DNA of 64,000 nt from Bifidobacterium panos (GCF_012932445.1 NZ_JAAIIJ010000003.1:124001-188000), one strand, 5' to 3'; positions 9,045-17,453 are shown, counted from the first letter of the stretch. Translations and numbers: made by a program. Notes: generated by a model not told the origin, from the sequence alone.

Positions 9045-10337
9045 CTACTCCCCGCCAGTCACCTGAACCACATCGGGCGAAACCAGTTCATCAGCAGACG
9101 AAAGTCTCAGCAGAAGGGTGTCTTCGTCGCTCTCGTTTCTAAAGCCAGCGGCACAGAAAGAGTCAATCAAAAGGCCGTTGCGGTCTGTTCGCTTTCCGCG
9201 CAGTTCGATGGCCTTAACGCCTTCCGGCTCAAACAGCTCCAGCAGTCGCATGGCAAGCGCCGCCTCAACGCATTTGCGCGCAACACGGCATGAGAGCGCA
9301 AACTCGTCAATCACAAGAAGAGAAGAGTCATCCGAATTAACAGACGCCTCAAGATATAAAACCTGTCCGTAGTCACCGAACCGATCAGCGCAGGTCATCG
9401 CAAGATGCGTGGCTCGATCCTCCCGCATCTTGGCAAAGAACGATTCCTTGTCATAGCGGTTGCCGGAAAGGTTCAGCTGATTGGTACGCTGCAGCAACTC
9501 ATACGAACGACTAATCGAGGCGTCGTCGTTCGGCGTAAACAGACGGGCACGCAGCTTGCAGGAACGCAGGAAATCAAGCTGGTCGCCACCGCTCTGGCTT
9601 GACGCCTCCTTGCGGACCATCTCAGTTTTATACATGTGACGACGCCTCTTGCCTTCCGCGGTTGTCGGAACATCAAACTCCGGCAATGCAAGAATGGGGG
9701 CGCCGATCATCCCGTCGGCTACAGTCTGGCCTTTGCCGCCACAAGACACCACACTCTCGTCGTACACGCGAACCATTGGAAGGGAAAATGCAACCTCTTC
9801 GCGTTCGAACGAGGAATCGTCAATCAACGCGAAGCTATCTATGTTGATATTGAGCAACTCTGCGGCGGCCTTCAGGTTCTCGCTCTTCGGTTTCCAGTTC
9901 ACAAACAGCGCGACAAACCAATCTGAAATGCCGAGACGGTCGAGGGTGGATCTCACCTCATCCTCGGTGTTCTTGCTCACCACAATCTGAATGATGCCGC
10001 GCTCATCAAGAGCCTTCATGGTCTCAAACACGCCCGGGCGCACGGCGAGTAGCTCGGGGTCGCTTTCTACAAACGTCCCGTCCCATACTGTATTGTCAAG
10101 ATCCCAAGCAACACACTTGACCTTCTTTGCAGGTATGGCTTGGGAGGAGTTGCCCGACGCGATAGAAGCAGCACTCGCAGAGGTGTTCACAGCCGGATAC
10201 TCAACCGGAACAACTCCATCCGCAAACTGCACAAGCTCGCAAAACAGAAGGACAATACGAGCCTCACGATTGTTCTCCGGGTAAATCTTCATGCGCAGTT
10301 TGTCTTTACCGGGAAACACACGTGACGCGTCGACCAC
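9045..10337 (-). CDS. Intact 3' part: FkbH-like HAD-IIIC domain plus GNAT-like tail
   Basis: From a GTG at 10337 an uninterrupted 430-codon frame covers the catalytic part of the broken gene. CVAWDLDNTVWDGTF is HAD motif I as found in the FkbH/HAD-IIIC family, IVVSKNTEDEV is motif II and VNWKPKSENLKAAA holds the motif III lysine. FALIDDSSFEREEV follows as the motif IV region. Residues from about 300 onward (YGQVLYLEASVNSDD to MRLLELFEPEGV) look like the GNAT-type acyltransferase half found in FkbH proteins. FkbH relatives load glyceryl units from 1,3-bisphosphoglycerate onto carrier proteins; no carrier protein is visible here. Whether this part is translated independently is doubtful, because no ribosome site precedes GTG 10337. 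Confidence 0.6.
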   Translation of the reverse strand: MVDASRVFPGKDKLRMKIYPENNREARIVLLFCELVQFADGVVPVEYPAVNTSASAASIASGNSSQAIPAKKVKCVAWDLDNTVWDGTFVESDPELLAVRPGVFETMKALDERGIIQIVVSKNTEDEVRSTLDRLGISDWFVALFVNWKPKSENLKAAAELLNINIDSFALIDDSSFEREEVAFSLPMVRVYDESVVSCGGKGQTVADGMIGAPILALPEFDVPTTAEGKRRRHMYKTEMVRKEASSQSGGDQLDFLRSCKLRARLFTPNDDASISRSYELLQRTNQLNLSGNRYDKESFFAKMREDRATHLAMTCADRFGDYGQVLYLEASVNSDDSSLLVIDEFALSCRVARKCVEAALAMRLLELFEPEGVKAIELRGKRTDRNGLLIDSFCAAGFRNESDEDTLLLRLSSADELVSPDVVQVTGGE

Positions 10338-10959
10338 ATGCTGGTTATAGCCGGGCTCGATGCGAATACCCTCACGGAAAGCCAGCGCATCGCCGTCGGT
10401 GATATCGAAGAAGAGGGTAAACGGTTCAGCTTCAGTTGAGTAAAGCTACAGCAAGAGAAATGGCGTATCTCTGACGTTTTCACGATTGACGGCATCGGCT
10501 TGACCGTATTTGTCGGAATCAAATCGTTGACGCTCCTCGATGGGGTAGATGCAACGCCCCAAAGCACCCAACCTCATAAGCCGACGTCTTTTGGCACATC
10601 GGTCTTTCCAAAGGGAATTAAATTCAATTGCTTCTTTTGGCGTCATAGAGCCGGGATACACAATGCTCTCGAGCTTCCCCCACTTACGGAATGCTATCTC
10701 AGATGCAAAAGGGGCATCAGGAAAATGAGGGTTGTCGTATATTCCGAATGCAAAGCGGCGGCATCTGCCGTCGTCACGCCGGGCAAACAGCTCACAGGTC
10801 TCATAGCACAGGGGCTCCGCACTCCAGGCAATGCTCAGCCCAATAGCTGGAACGAATCCACATGATGTCATCGAGCTTCACAAAGGAAGACGGCATAGTG
10901 CCCTGCGGCCTAGAGTCACCTTCACGAAGGGAACGGTTGTAGAACTCGTACTGATACAC
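9045..10959 (-). pseudogene. FkbH-like HAD-IIIC gene broken by a frameshift and a stop codon
   Basis: Three adjacent minus-strand reading frames join into one coherent protein of about 638 residues. Piece 1 starts at GTG 10959 (GGGAGA eight nt upstream) and reads VYQYEFYNRSLREGD through WAEHCLEC before TGA. Piece 2, one nt out of phase, resumes near 10810 with CYETCELFARRDDGRC and ends at TAG 10446–10448. Piece 3 continues in the same frame as piece 2 (LYSTEAEPFTLFFDITDGD) to 9045. The shift needs one extra nt in the GGAGCCCC stretch. The total of 1915 nt leaves remainder 1, which agrees. The cysteine-rich N-terminal domain is not recognised. The gene follows the LmbE deacetylase with overlapping expression signals, so both probably belonged to one surface-glycan or natural-product module. 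Confidence 0.8.
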
Positions 10960-10961
10960 CG

Positions 10962-11761
10962 TTACATTCTCCCATCGGCGGTATGCCAGTAAGAAGCCGG
11001 CTCCTTCATAAAGGCATCGAACTCCCCCGTTACGGAATGGTATCCGATGGCATAACGCCCAACGCCAGGATCCCAGAAGCAGTATTGCGAGACGGCACTC
11101 GTAAGACCGGCCTTCTTAAAACCGTCGGCTGCAACATGCGACAGCTCGACATCGGGGTTTTCCGAACGAAAAGCCTCCAGGCAATACGGCTCTACGAAAA
11201 GATTCAAGCGCCGTATGCGGCCCTTGCGCCAAAGCTCAACCGCGGCTTCGCCCAAATGACGATGGTCACGATGCTGTGATTCGCCAACAAGCGGACTGAT
11301 AGTACATACCTCGGCTCCGGGAAATACATCGAGGTACCGCTGAATGATAGCAGAGGCCTCTTCCCTGGAAAGTGAGCCATCTACAGCACGCCTTGGGGCA
11401 AAGTGAATCCTCGAAGGCCGATACCCGATCGCCTGACAACTGGCAAGATATTCCCTGTCCCTTGCGTCACTAAATGCGGCTTCGTCAAGGCGATAATCAT
11501 GCAAGCCATCGTGCTTGTCGCAACTATGAGCGTCCCCAAGGATTTGTCTCACGCACGACTTTGTTCCGTCAGAGCAGAGTACGACGTGGGCATCAGCGCC
11601 TTTTGAGATGACATGCTGGGCGTACGCGCCCAAGGCAAGCAGCTCGTCATCCTGGTGCGGAGAGAAAAATAGGACAACCCCACCTCCACTAATAAGCTTT
11701 GAACTGCACCCCCCCCCAATTTTTCTGTCAAAACGTGGAGGATATCTGCCAATCGACGCAT
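10962..11761 (-). CDS. PIG-L/LmbE-family deacetylase, out of frame at a G9 tract
   Basis: The protein belongs to the zinc-dependent PIG-L/LmbE N-deacetylases, which act on GlcNAc-containing substrates. VVLFFSPHQDDELLALGAY carries the metal-binding PHxDDE motif and QHRDHRHLGEAA is the C-terminal histidine motif. The catalytic motif has no start codon in its own frame: the frame upstream reads through sequence with no ATG, GTG or TTG. ATG 11761, with an AAAGGGG stretch upstream, starts MRRLADILHVLTEKLGGG but enters a run of nine G that leaves the two parts one nt out of phase. Ten or seven G would restore one protein of about 267 residues with the metal motif at residues 35–40. The gene therefore appears OFF here. 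A TTG at 11633 would omit the metal motif. Confidence 0.75.
11709..11717. repeat. Poly-C/poly-G tract (nine bases), candidate phase-variation switch
   Basis: Nine C on the plus strand equal nine G in the coding sense of the deacetylase gene, 15 codons after its ATG. This is the only homopolymer of this length noticed in the window. Slipped-strand mispairing at G tracts in 5' coding regions is an established ON/OFF mechanism in bacteria. The tract sits exactly between the plausible start and the metal-binding motif, and a change of one base would join them. Confidence 0.8.
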
Positions 11762-11821
11762 GGCTCTTGCCCCTTTCACCTTCTTCGAAGAGTATAGCAA
11801 AGGGGGTTATAGGCCAACCCC

Positions 11822-11984
11822 GTTGTCTAATTACAAGCGCAACATCCTTTCAGACTGGATTTACAGCAATTTCCAATCTAACGGGTGTTGCACCTGTAAT
11901 TAGACAACGTGCAGCCGAGGCGTTCGTCAACGAACTGCCAGACTTACAAACCCAACAAGGGTGTTGCACTTGCAAATAGACAAC
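11822..11984. repeat. Three copies of a 26-bp repeat, first inverted
   Basis: Copy 1 (11822–11847) begins GTTGTCTAATTACAAGCG and is inverted relative to copy 2 (11883–11908) and copy 3 (11959–11984), which end in TAGACAAC and share GGGTGTTGCAC at the start. Copies 1 and 2 differ at a few positions; copy 3 has TTGCAAATAGAC in place of CTGTAATTAGAC. They lie between the divergent deacetylase and trkH genes, close to where both promoters must be. They could be a shared operator, or the end repeats of the element that brought in the accessory block. Confidence 0.75.
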
Positions 11985-12051
11985 GACGCCGCGCCGTCAA
12001 GGGCGAACAGGGCATACAATGGCTTGCGGCATATCACAGCAAGGAGGGATT

Positions 12052-13524
12052 ATGGCGCGACTGCCCAAGCTGTTGCGACGCCCGAAGAATGCGCTGTTGC
12101 GACGCCCGAAGAATGCTTTGTCGTGGTGGTATAACGACGTTTCCGACGACGAGAATCGCGCATCCGGCCGGATTCGCCGCATCAGCGTGACCGACCGTCT
12201 GCTCAAGCATCCCGGACGCCTGTCCATCGTGTATTTCGGGGTGTTGATCGTCGTTGTCACCGCGCTGCTGATGATGCCGTTCGCCACGCGCAGCGGGCAT
12301 TCGACCAGCTTTCCCGTGGCGTTCTTCACCGCCGTGTCCGCCTTGTCGACCTGCGGCATTCAAGTGGTGAACACGAGCGCCTATTGGTCGATGTTCGCCC
12401 AAGTGATCATTCTGATTTCCATCCAGCTCGGCGGGCTGGGGGTCATGACTTTCGCTTCCATGATCGCGTTGGGTGTGAGCCGCCGATTGAAGGTATCGCA
12501 GATGATGCTCACCGCCAACGAGCTGGGCACATCCAAATTCTCCGAAATCAGGGGCGTGATCGCCGTGGTGCTCACCACGACGGCCATCACCGAGGCCATC
12601 ACCTTCACGCTGTTGCTGCCCGAACTGCTGCGCGTCAACGATGGCGACCCCGGGCGCACCTTGTGGCAGGCGATGTTCTACGCTGTGTCCGCCTATAACA
12701 ACACCGGCTTCACCCCGGACACCTCCGGCTTGCACGTGACCAACGTGGGCGTGGGCTTGCCGATTCTGATCAGCGCGTTCATCGGCACGCTGGGTTTTCC
12801 GGTGGTGCTCAACGTCGTGCAGTGCGCGCGGCACAAACTCAGCCCGAAACGATGGACGTTGCACACCAAGCTCACACTCGTCACCACGGCCATTCTCGTG
12901 GGGGTGTCGCTGCTGTGGTTCCTGCTGGTCGAATGGCACAATCCCGACCTGTTCCCCTCGAACGACCTGTCCATGAAGCTCAGACGAAGCGCGGTGGCCG
13001 CGGTGATGCCGCGTTCGGCCGGTTTCGATATTTCCTGGGTTCCCGGCGTCAGTGATGTCAGCAAGGTATTCATGAGCGCGTTGATGTTCATCGGCGCGGG
13101 TTCGTCCTCCACGGCCGGCGGCATTCGCGTCACCACGTTCGCGGTGATCATTCTGATCTGCCGGGCCGCGTTCACCGGACACCGCGACGTGACGGCCTTC
13201 CACCGGCGCATTCCCCGGCGCATTCAGATGACCGCCATCAGCGTGACCATGTCGTGTTTCTCGCTGGTTGCGGTGGGTTCCATGGCGCTGATGTTCGTCA
13301 CGGACTGCGGGTTCGGCGACGCGATATTCGAGACCTGCTCGGCGTTCAGTCTCGGTGGCTATTCGGCTGGCGTGGTCAGCGCAGGCAATCCGGCTTCGAT
13401 GTTCATTCTGGCGGCGGCGATGATTGTGGGGCGTTTGGGTCCCATGACCATTGCCTACGCGATCAGCCGCCCAATGGCACCGGAGCCGATTCGTTATCCG
13501 CAGGAAAGCGTGATCGTCGGCTAA
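12052..13524 (+). CDS. TrkH/KtrB-type potassium uptake channel subunit
   Basis: This is the membrane subunit of a Trk/Ktr potassium transporter (490 residues). The four pore-loop signatures typical of the superfamily are visible: VSALSTCGIQ, SAYNNTGFTPDTSG, VMPRSAGFD and AFSLGGYSAG. About eight to ten hydrophobic segments surround them. ATG 12052 is chosen because AAGGAGG stands immediately upstream; an ATG at 12019 is in frame but has no such site. A 24-bp tandem duplication (12070–12117) gives a repeated LLRRPKNA in the cytoplasmic N-terminus. The RCK partner follows 65 bp downstream. The pair is inserted between tlyA and nadK, which are adjacent in relatives. Confidence 0.92.
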   Translation: MARLPKLLRRPKNALLRRPKNALSWWYNDVSDDENRASGRIRRISVTDRLLKHPGRLSIVYFGVLIVVVTALLMMPFATRSGHSTSFPVAFFTAVSALSTCGIQVVNTSAYWSMFAQVIILISIQLGGLGVMTFASMIALGVSRRLKVSQMMLTANELGTSKFSEIRGVIAVVLTTTAITEAITFTLLLPELLRVNDGDPGRTLWQAMFYAVSAYNNTGFTPDTSGLHVTNVGVGLPILISAFIGTLGFPVVLNVVQCARHKLSPKRWTLHTKLTLVTTAILVGVSLLWFLLVEWHNPDLFPSNDLSMKLRRSAVAAVMPRSAGFDISWVPGVSDVSKVFMSALMFIGAGSSSTAGGIRVTTFAVIILICRAAFTGHRDVTAFHRRIPRRIQMTAISVTMSCFSLVAVGSMALMFVTDCGFGDAIFETCSAFSLGGYSAGVVSAGNPASMFILAAAMIVGRLGPMTIAYAISRPMAPEPIRYPQESVIVG

Positions 13525-13589
13525 TCTTGCCGGTCTTCGGCACGCATCGGTCTACGATGAATCACGACAACACAATCAAGGAGCATTTC

Positions 13590-14249
13590 ATGGCACATAC
13601 GAATGGCAGCAAAAGCGTGCTGGTAGTCGGGCTGGGCCGCTTCGGCAGCTCGGTGGCCGCCACATTGAACGATATGGGCCAGGACGTGCTCGCCGTCGAC
13701 AATGATCCGGAGATTGTGGCGCGCTGGTCCGCGCATATTCCCGTGTTGCAGGCGGATATGACCGATGCGATGGCGATTGAGCAGATCGACGCGGCCCAGT
13801 TCGACGCGGCTGTGGTGGCCATCGGCGACAGCATCGAGGCGTCCGTCATCACCGCCGGCAATCTGCTTGACGCCGGCTTGACCGACCTGTGGGCGAAATC
13901 GGTGTCGGCGCAGCACGCGCGCATCCTGCGTCGCATTGGCGCACGCCATGTGATCAACGCGGAGAACGACGCCGGCAAGCGCATCGGCCATCTTGTGTCC
14001 GGCAACTATCTGGATTACATCGAAATCGAAGGCATGCACACCGTCGTCAAGGTGCATACGCCGTTGCATGTGGCGGGCAAGACCATCGCCGAAGCGCAGG
14101 TGCATGACCGCTACGGCATCATCGTGGTGGGCGTCAAATCGCCCGGTCGCGAGTTCCAGTACGGCGAGAACGACTTGGTGATGCGCCGCAACGACGAACT
14201 CATCATCGCCGGCAAGCAAACCCAAATCGACAAGTTCCTCGCCGGCTAA
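13590..14249 (+). CDS. TrkA/KtrA-type RCK regulatory subunit
   Basis: This cytoplasmic gating ring subunit pairs with the TrkH-like channel upstream. The 219-residue protein has an RCK_N Rossmann domain beginning VLVVGLGRFGSSVAATL (GxGxxG nucleotide-binding loop) with the acidic residue after the second strand in DVLAVDNDPE. An RCK_C domain occupies the last 80 residues (IEGMHTVVKVHTPLHVAGKT). The start at 13590 has AAGGAG six nt upstream. The size matches single-RCK KtrA proteins rather than the double-length E. coli TrkA. It is convergent with tlyA, with only 11 bp between stop codons. Confidence 0.93.
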   Translation: MAHTNGSKSVLVVGLGRFGSSVAATLNDMGQDVLAVDNDPEIVARWSAHIPVLQADMTDAMAIEQIDAAQFDAAVVAIGDSIEASVITAGNLLDAGLTDLWAKSVSAQHARILRRIGARHVINAENDAGKRIGHLVSGNYLDYIEIEGMHTVVKVHTPLHVAGKTIAEAQVHDRYGIIVVGVKSPGREFQYGENDLVMRRNDELIIAGKQTQIDKFLAG

Positions 14250-14260
14250 ACATAAGAACA

Positions 14261-15025
14261 CTAGGACTGCCGCGCGTAGAGGAGGTACTCGCTGTTGCCG
14301 TGGGTGCCTTCGATCGGGGACGGGGCTGTGACGACGGGAGTCAGGCCGCTGGTTTGGGCGCATTGCTTGACGGTTTCGAGGGCTTGCTCACGTAAAGCGG
14401 GATCGGCGACCACGCCATGGCGGTCGAGGCCGGATCGGCCGACTTCGAATTGGGGTTTGACGAGCAGCACCACGTGTGCGCCGGGCGCGGCGATGCGGGC
14501 GATCACCGGAATCACGTAGGTCAGTGAGATAAAAGACACGTCGGAGACGACCATCTGCGGGCGGAACGGCAAATCTTCAGCGACCACGTCGCGGATATTG
14601 ACGCCGCTCATTTCGATGATGCGAGGGGATGCGGCGATACGCGGGTCGAGCTGGCCGTGCCCCACGTCGAGCGCGATGACGCGCCTCGCTCCCCCGCGCA
14701 ACAGCACGTCGCAGAAGCCGCCCGTGGAGGCACCGATATCGAGGCAATCCATGTCCAGCGGCTCAGGCAAACCGTGCGCGGCGAAGCACTCGAAGGCCCC
14801 GACCAGCTTGTAGGCACCGCGCGAAACGTAATCATCGCCCTTGTCCACACTGATGCGAGCCTGCTGCAAACCGCCGACCGCATACGACGGTTTGGTGACG
14901 GGCCGGCCGTCCACCAGCACCTTGCCCGCTTTGATCAGCCGTTGCGCCTTGGAACGGCTGTCCACGAGTCCCGCCGCGACCAGCAGCAGATCAAGCCGGT
15001 CGGGCATATCGACAGGCTGCGTCAC
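14261..15025 (-). CDS. tlyA: TlyA-family rRNA 2'-O-methyltransferase / hemolysin A homologue
   Basis: TlyA methylates ribose in 16S and 23S rRNA and affects capreomycin susceptibility in mycobacteria. The 254-residue protein has an N-terminal S4 RNA-binding domain (RLDLLLVAAGLVDSRSKAQRL, AGKVLVDGRPVTKPS) and an FtsJ-like methyltransferase domain with the SAM loop LDIGASTGGFCDVLL and VSDVSFISLTYV. The start is GTG 15025, which overlaps the stop of the small upstream gene (GTGA); ATG 15007 is a possible internal start. Gene order around it matches the M. tuberculosis Rv1689–Rv1696 region, except for the block inserted downstream. Confidence 0.92.
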   Translation of the reverse strand: MTQPVDMPDRLDLLLVAAGLVDSRSKAQRLIKAGKVLVDGRPVTKPSYAVGGLQQARISVDKGDDYVSRGAYKLVGAFECFAAHGLPEPLDMDCLDIGASTGGFCDVLLRGGARRVIALDVGHGQLDPRIAASPRIIEMSGVNIRDVVAEDLPFRPQMVVSDVSFISLTYVIPVIARIAAPGAHVVLLVKPQFEVGRSGLDRHGVVADPALREQALETVKQCAQTSGLTPVVTAPSPIEGTHGNSEYLLYARQS

Positions 15026-15159
15026 TCGCTTATCTCGTTCAGTTCACGCTGCAGCGCGTCGAGCACGCTTTGGAAGGTTTCGATGCGCTGCTCGTCGCTC
15101 TGCTCGCCAAGGGTGGAAAGCTGAGTGAAACGCTCGGCAAGCGGCGTGCGGTCATCCAT
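15022..15159 (-). CDS. Conserved small protein, 45 residues
   Basis: A short frame starts at ATG 15159 with TAAGGAG about six nt upstream and encodes MDDRTPLAERFTQLSTLGEQ followed by a helical, acidic stretch ending NEISE. Its stop overlaps the tlyA GTG start as GTGA, a strong coupling signal. By position it corresponds to the small Rv1693-type gene that sits between the HAD phosphatase and tlyA in mycobacteria; that equivalence rests on gene order. No function is known. The sequence predicts one or two amphipathic helices. Confidence 0.75.
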   Translation of the reverse strand: MDDRTPLAERFTQLSTLGEQSDEQRIETFQSVLDALQRELNEISE

Positions 15160-15195
15160 TGGTTAAGCTCCTTAAAAACTATTAAAACTGTCTTT

Positions 15196-16239
15196 CTATG
15201 ACACCCGCATATCCGGCAAGGCGACGGCCGACATGTCGACGCCCGAATCGGCCAACTGCCAAGACAAGCAAATGGCGGCGCGCAGAGCGTTCATCGACGT
15301 CTCGTCATTGACTTGTATGCTGTTGGCCGCCTTGTCGAACGCGGCTTCGCCGTCGGCGCATGTCCACCGGTTGCCGCCGCAGTCGACGGGTGCGGGCATC
15401 GGCTCGTTCAGCCCGCGCAAATCCTGCGCCACATAAGTGGGACGCAAGTGGGCGGGGGCGAGCATGAGTTCGCGCGGGTTCGTCACGCCGGTCAGCACGG
15501 CCAGGGAATCGTAGCCGCCGCGGTTGCCGGCCTCGATGTCGGTGTCGAGTCTGTCGCCCACGGCAAGGGATTCCTCCTTGGGCACCGCGTTGCGCCCGTC
15601 ACGCGCGTTGAGTTCGCGCGCCTCATCGTACATATACGGTTCCGGCTTGCCCGCCGAGGCGACCGGTTCGACACCGGTGGCATTGATCACGGCCTGAATC
15701 ATCGAGCCGCATCCAGGCGCCGGGCCGAACTCGCGGGGAATGGTCAAGTCTCGGTTGGTGACGAAATACCGGGCCTGCGCCTCGACGGCATGCGAAACGT
15801 TTTCCAGCATCTTCCACGTCATGTCTGGGTACCAGCCCTGAATGACGGCCACGGGCCCGTCGCACGGGTCGTCACTGACCGCCAGCCCCGCACGCGCAAC
15901 CTCCTGGCGCAAATGCTCGGCACCCAATACCAGCACCTTCGAGCCAGCCGGCAGTGCTTTGGCGACCATGCGCGCCGCCACCACCGACGAGGTAATGACC
16001 TGCCACGGCTCGACTTGCAATCCAAAACCCTGAAGCTGGTCGGCCACCACCTGCTGGAAGCGCGACGAATTGTTCGTCGTGTATTCGATCATCATGCCCG
16101 ACCGCTCGGCCTTGTGGACGGAATCGGCGGCGTGTTCGACCGGCGCTTTGCCGCGGTAGACCACGCCGTCAAGATCGAGCAAGGCGAGCTGATAGCGCTC
16201 GGCCAGCGGGCGCGAGGAACCTGAAAGATGTTCGTTCAT
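15196..16239 (-). CDS. HAD-IIA family phosphatase (NagD/PNPase-like)
   Basis: The 347-residue protein opens with LALLDLDGVVYRGKAPVEHA (HAD motif I), followed by EYTTNNSSRF (motif II of the HAD-IIA class with its TNNSS) and a C2-type cap. KPEPYMYDEA and VGDRLDTDIEAGNRGG form motifs III and IV. Relatives dephosphorylate glycerol phosphate, p-nitrophenyl phosphate or nucleotides; the natural substrate here is unknown. The last 80 residues form a less conserved extension. It starts three nt after the TPR gene stop, consistent with one transcript from tyrS toward tlyA. Confidence 0.88.
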   Translation of the reverse strand: MNEHLSGSSRPLAERYQLALLDLDGVVYRGKAPVEHAADSVHKAERSGMMIEYTTNNSSRFQQVVADQLQGFGLQVEPWQVITSSVVAARMVAKALPAGSKVLVLGAEHLRQEVARAGLAVSDDPCDGPVAVIQGWYPDMTWKMLENVSHAVEAQARYFVTNRDLTIPREFGPAPGCGSMIQAVINATGVEPVASAGKPEPYMYDEARELNARDGRNAVPKEESLAVGDRLDTDIEAGNRGGYDSLAVLTGVTNPRELMLAPAHLRPTYVAQDLRGLNEPMPAPVDCGGNRWTCADGEAAFDKAANSIQVNDETSMNALRAAICLSWQLADSGVDMSAVALPDMRVS

Positions 16240-16242
16240 GCG

Positions 16243-17382
16243 TCACTCGGCGTCTTGCAAAGGTTCGTCACTGCCCGGCCCAGCCGCGTCGTCGCCTTCC
16301 TCGGGCGCATACTGCGCGGCATCCGGGTCGATGCCCAACTGTTCAAGCAGTTCCTCGTCGTCGGCGAGCTCGGCCAGATCGTGGTCGATCACCGCGTCGT
16401 CCATGTCCTCGTCGAAATCGGCGTACTGATCTTCCAGCTTTTCGATGGTGCGCTGGAGTTTGTCGGCCTCGTCACCGCGCCCGGCCTCCTCGAGGAAGAG
16501 CTGTTCGGCCTGCAACGCGCGCATACGATAGCCTCCGGCCAAGCCCTTGGAATGCCCCAGCGTGTGCGCCACCTTGATGGCCTTGCTCCACTGCTCCAAG
16601 TCGGCGAGCGCACCGGCATATACCAAGAACATCTCGGCTTTGGCCTCGCCGCCGAGGCGTTTGGCGTCGTCTCCCAGCGCCACTTCGATGGCCTTGTTCG
16701 GATTGCCCACGCCACGCTCGCAGTCGGCGATGAACGGCAGATAATCCGCATATCCGTTCATGCGATAGGCGGTGCGGAACTCACGCAGGGCGAGCTTGTA
16801 ATCCCCCATGCGATAGGCCACGAACGCGAGCGTCTCGCGCGCGAAATCGATGCGCGAGGCCTGCTTGGCAACCCATTTGGCATGTTCGAGCGCCGCTTCG
16901 GGGCTGTCATCGATCAGCGTATAAGCGGCCAGAATATGCAAGCCGACGTTTTCCGCGTGCTCCTTGGCCAGGCCGCGCAGTCGTTCTTTCTCATCTTTCG
17001 ACAGCATCGACCATTCGAGGCCTTTGGGCATCTTGGGCTCGTCTGGGCGGCGGTTGGTATAGGGATTTTGCGAGGGGAAGCTCATCGTGCCGTCGGAATT
17101 GCGGCGCGGCTTGTCCATGTATTCGGTGCGCTTGTGTTCGCGGTATTCGCGTTTCTCGTCGTCCGTGAACTGGCGGCGCTCGCCGTTGGAGGCGCTATGG
17201 GCATTGTGCCGATCGTCACGGTAACGGGAGTTGTCTGCGCGACGCTCATTCTTATGGAAACCGCCACGCTGCTGACCGCCTTTGCCGCGCGGCTTGAAGC
17301 CTTTGCCTCCACGCGAGCCGGAGTGGCTTGAGCCACCGGGCTTGCGCCCGCCGAACGACTTGTGTTCCTTGCCTTCTGCCAT
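16243..17382 (-). CDS. TPR-like protein with basic, glycine-rich N-terminus
   Basis: The 379-residue protein has two regions. Residues 1–110 are rich in Gly, Arg, Lys and His with RGGKGFKPRGKGGQQRGG, a low-complexity basic segment of the kind that can bind RNA. Residues 120–330 are helical with repeats of TPR type (for example EALEHAKWVAKQASRIDFA and KLALREFRTAYRMNGYADYL). The acidic tail ends DDAAGPGSDEPLQDAE. It occupies the place of Rv1691 between tyrS and the HAD phosphatase in mycobacteria. No enzymatic motif is seen. A role in RNA or ribosome biology would fit the tyrS–tlyA neighbourhood but is inference. Confidence 0.8.
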   Translation of the reverse strand: MAEGKEHKSFGGRKPGGSSHSGSRGGKGFKPRGKGGQQRGGFHKNERRADNSRYRDDRHNAHSASNGERRQFTDDEKREYREHKRTEYMDKPRRNSDGTMSFPSQNPYTNRRPDEPKMPKGLEWSMLSKDEKERLRGLAKEHAENVGLHILAAYTLIDDSPEAALEHAKWVAKQASRIDFARETLAFVAYRMGDYKLALREFRTAYRMNGYADYLPFIADCERGVGNPNKAIEVALGDDAKRLGGEAKAEMFLVYAGALADLEQWSKAIKVAHTLGHSKGLAGGYRMRALQAEQLFLEEAGRGDEADKLQRTIEKLEDQYADFDEDMDDAVIDHDLAELADDEELLEQLGIDPDAAQYAPEEGDDAAGPGSDEPLQDAE

Positions 17383-17453
17383 GTGTGTTCCTTACGTCTT
17401 CACTTGCACCGGTTTGAAATACGCAACCGCGCGTGCCCAACCACCCGCGCCGG

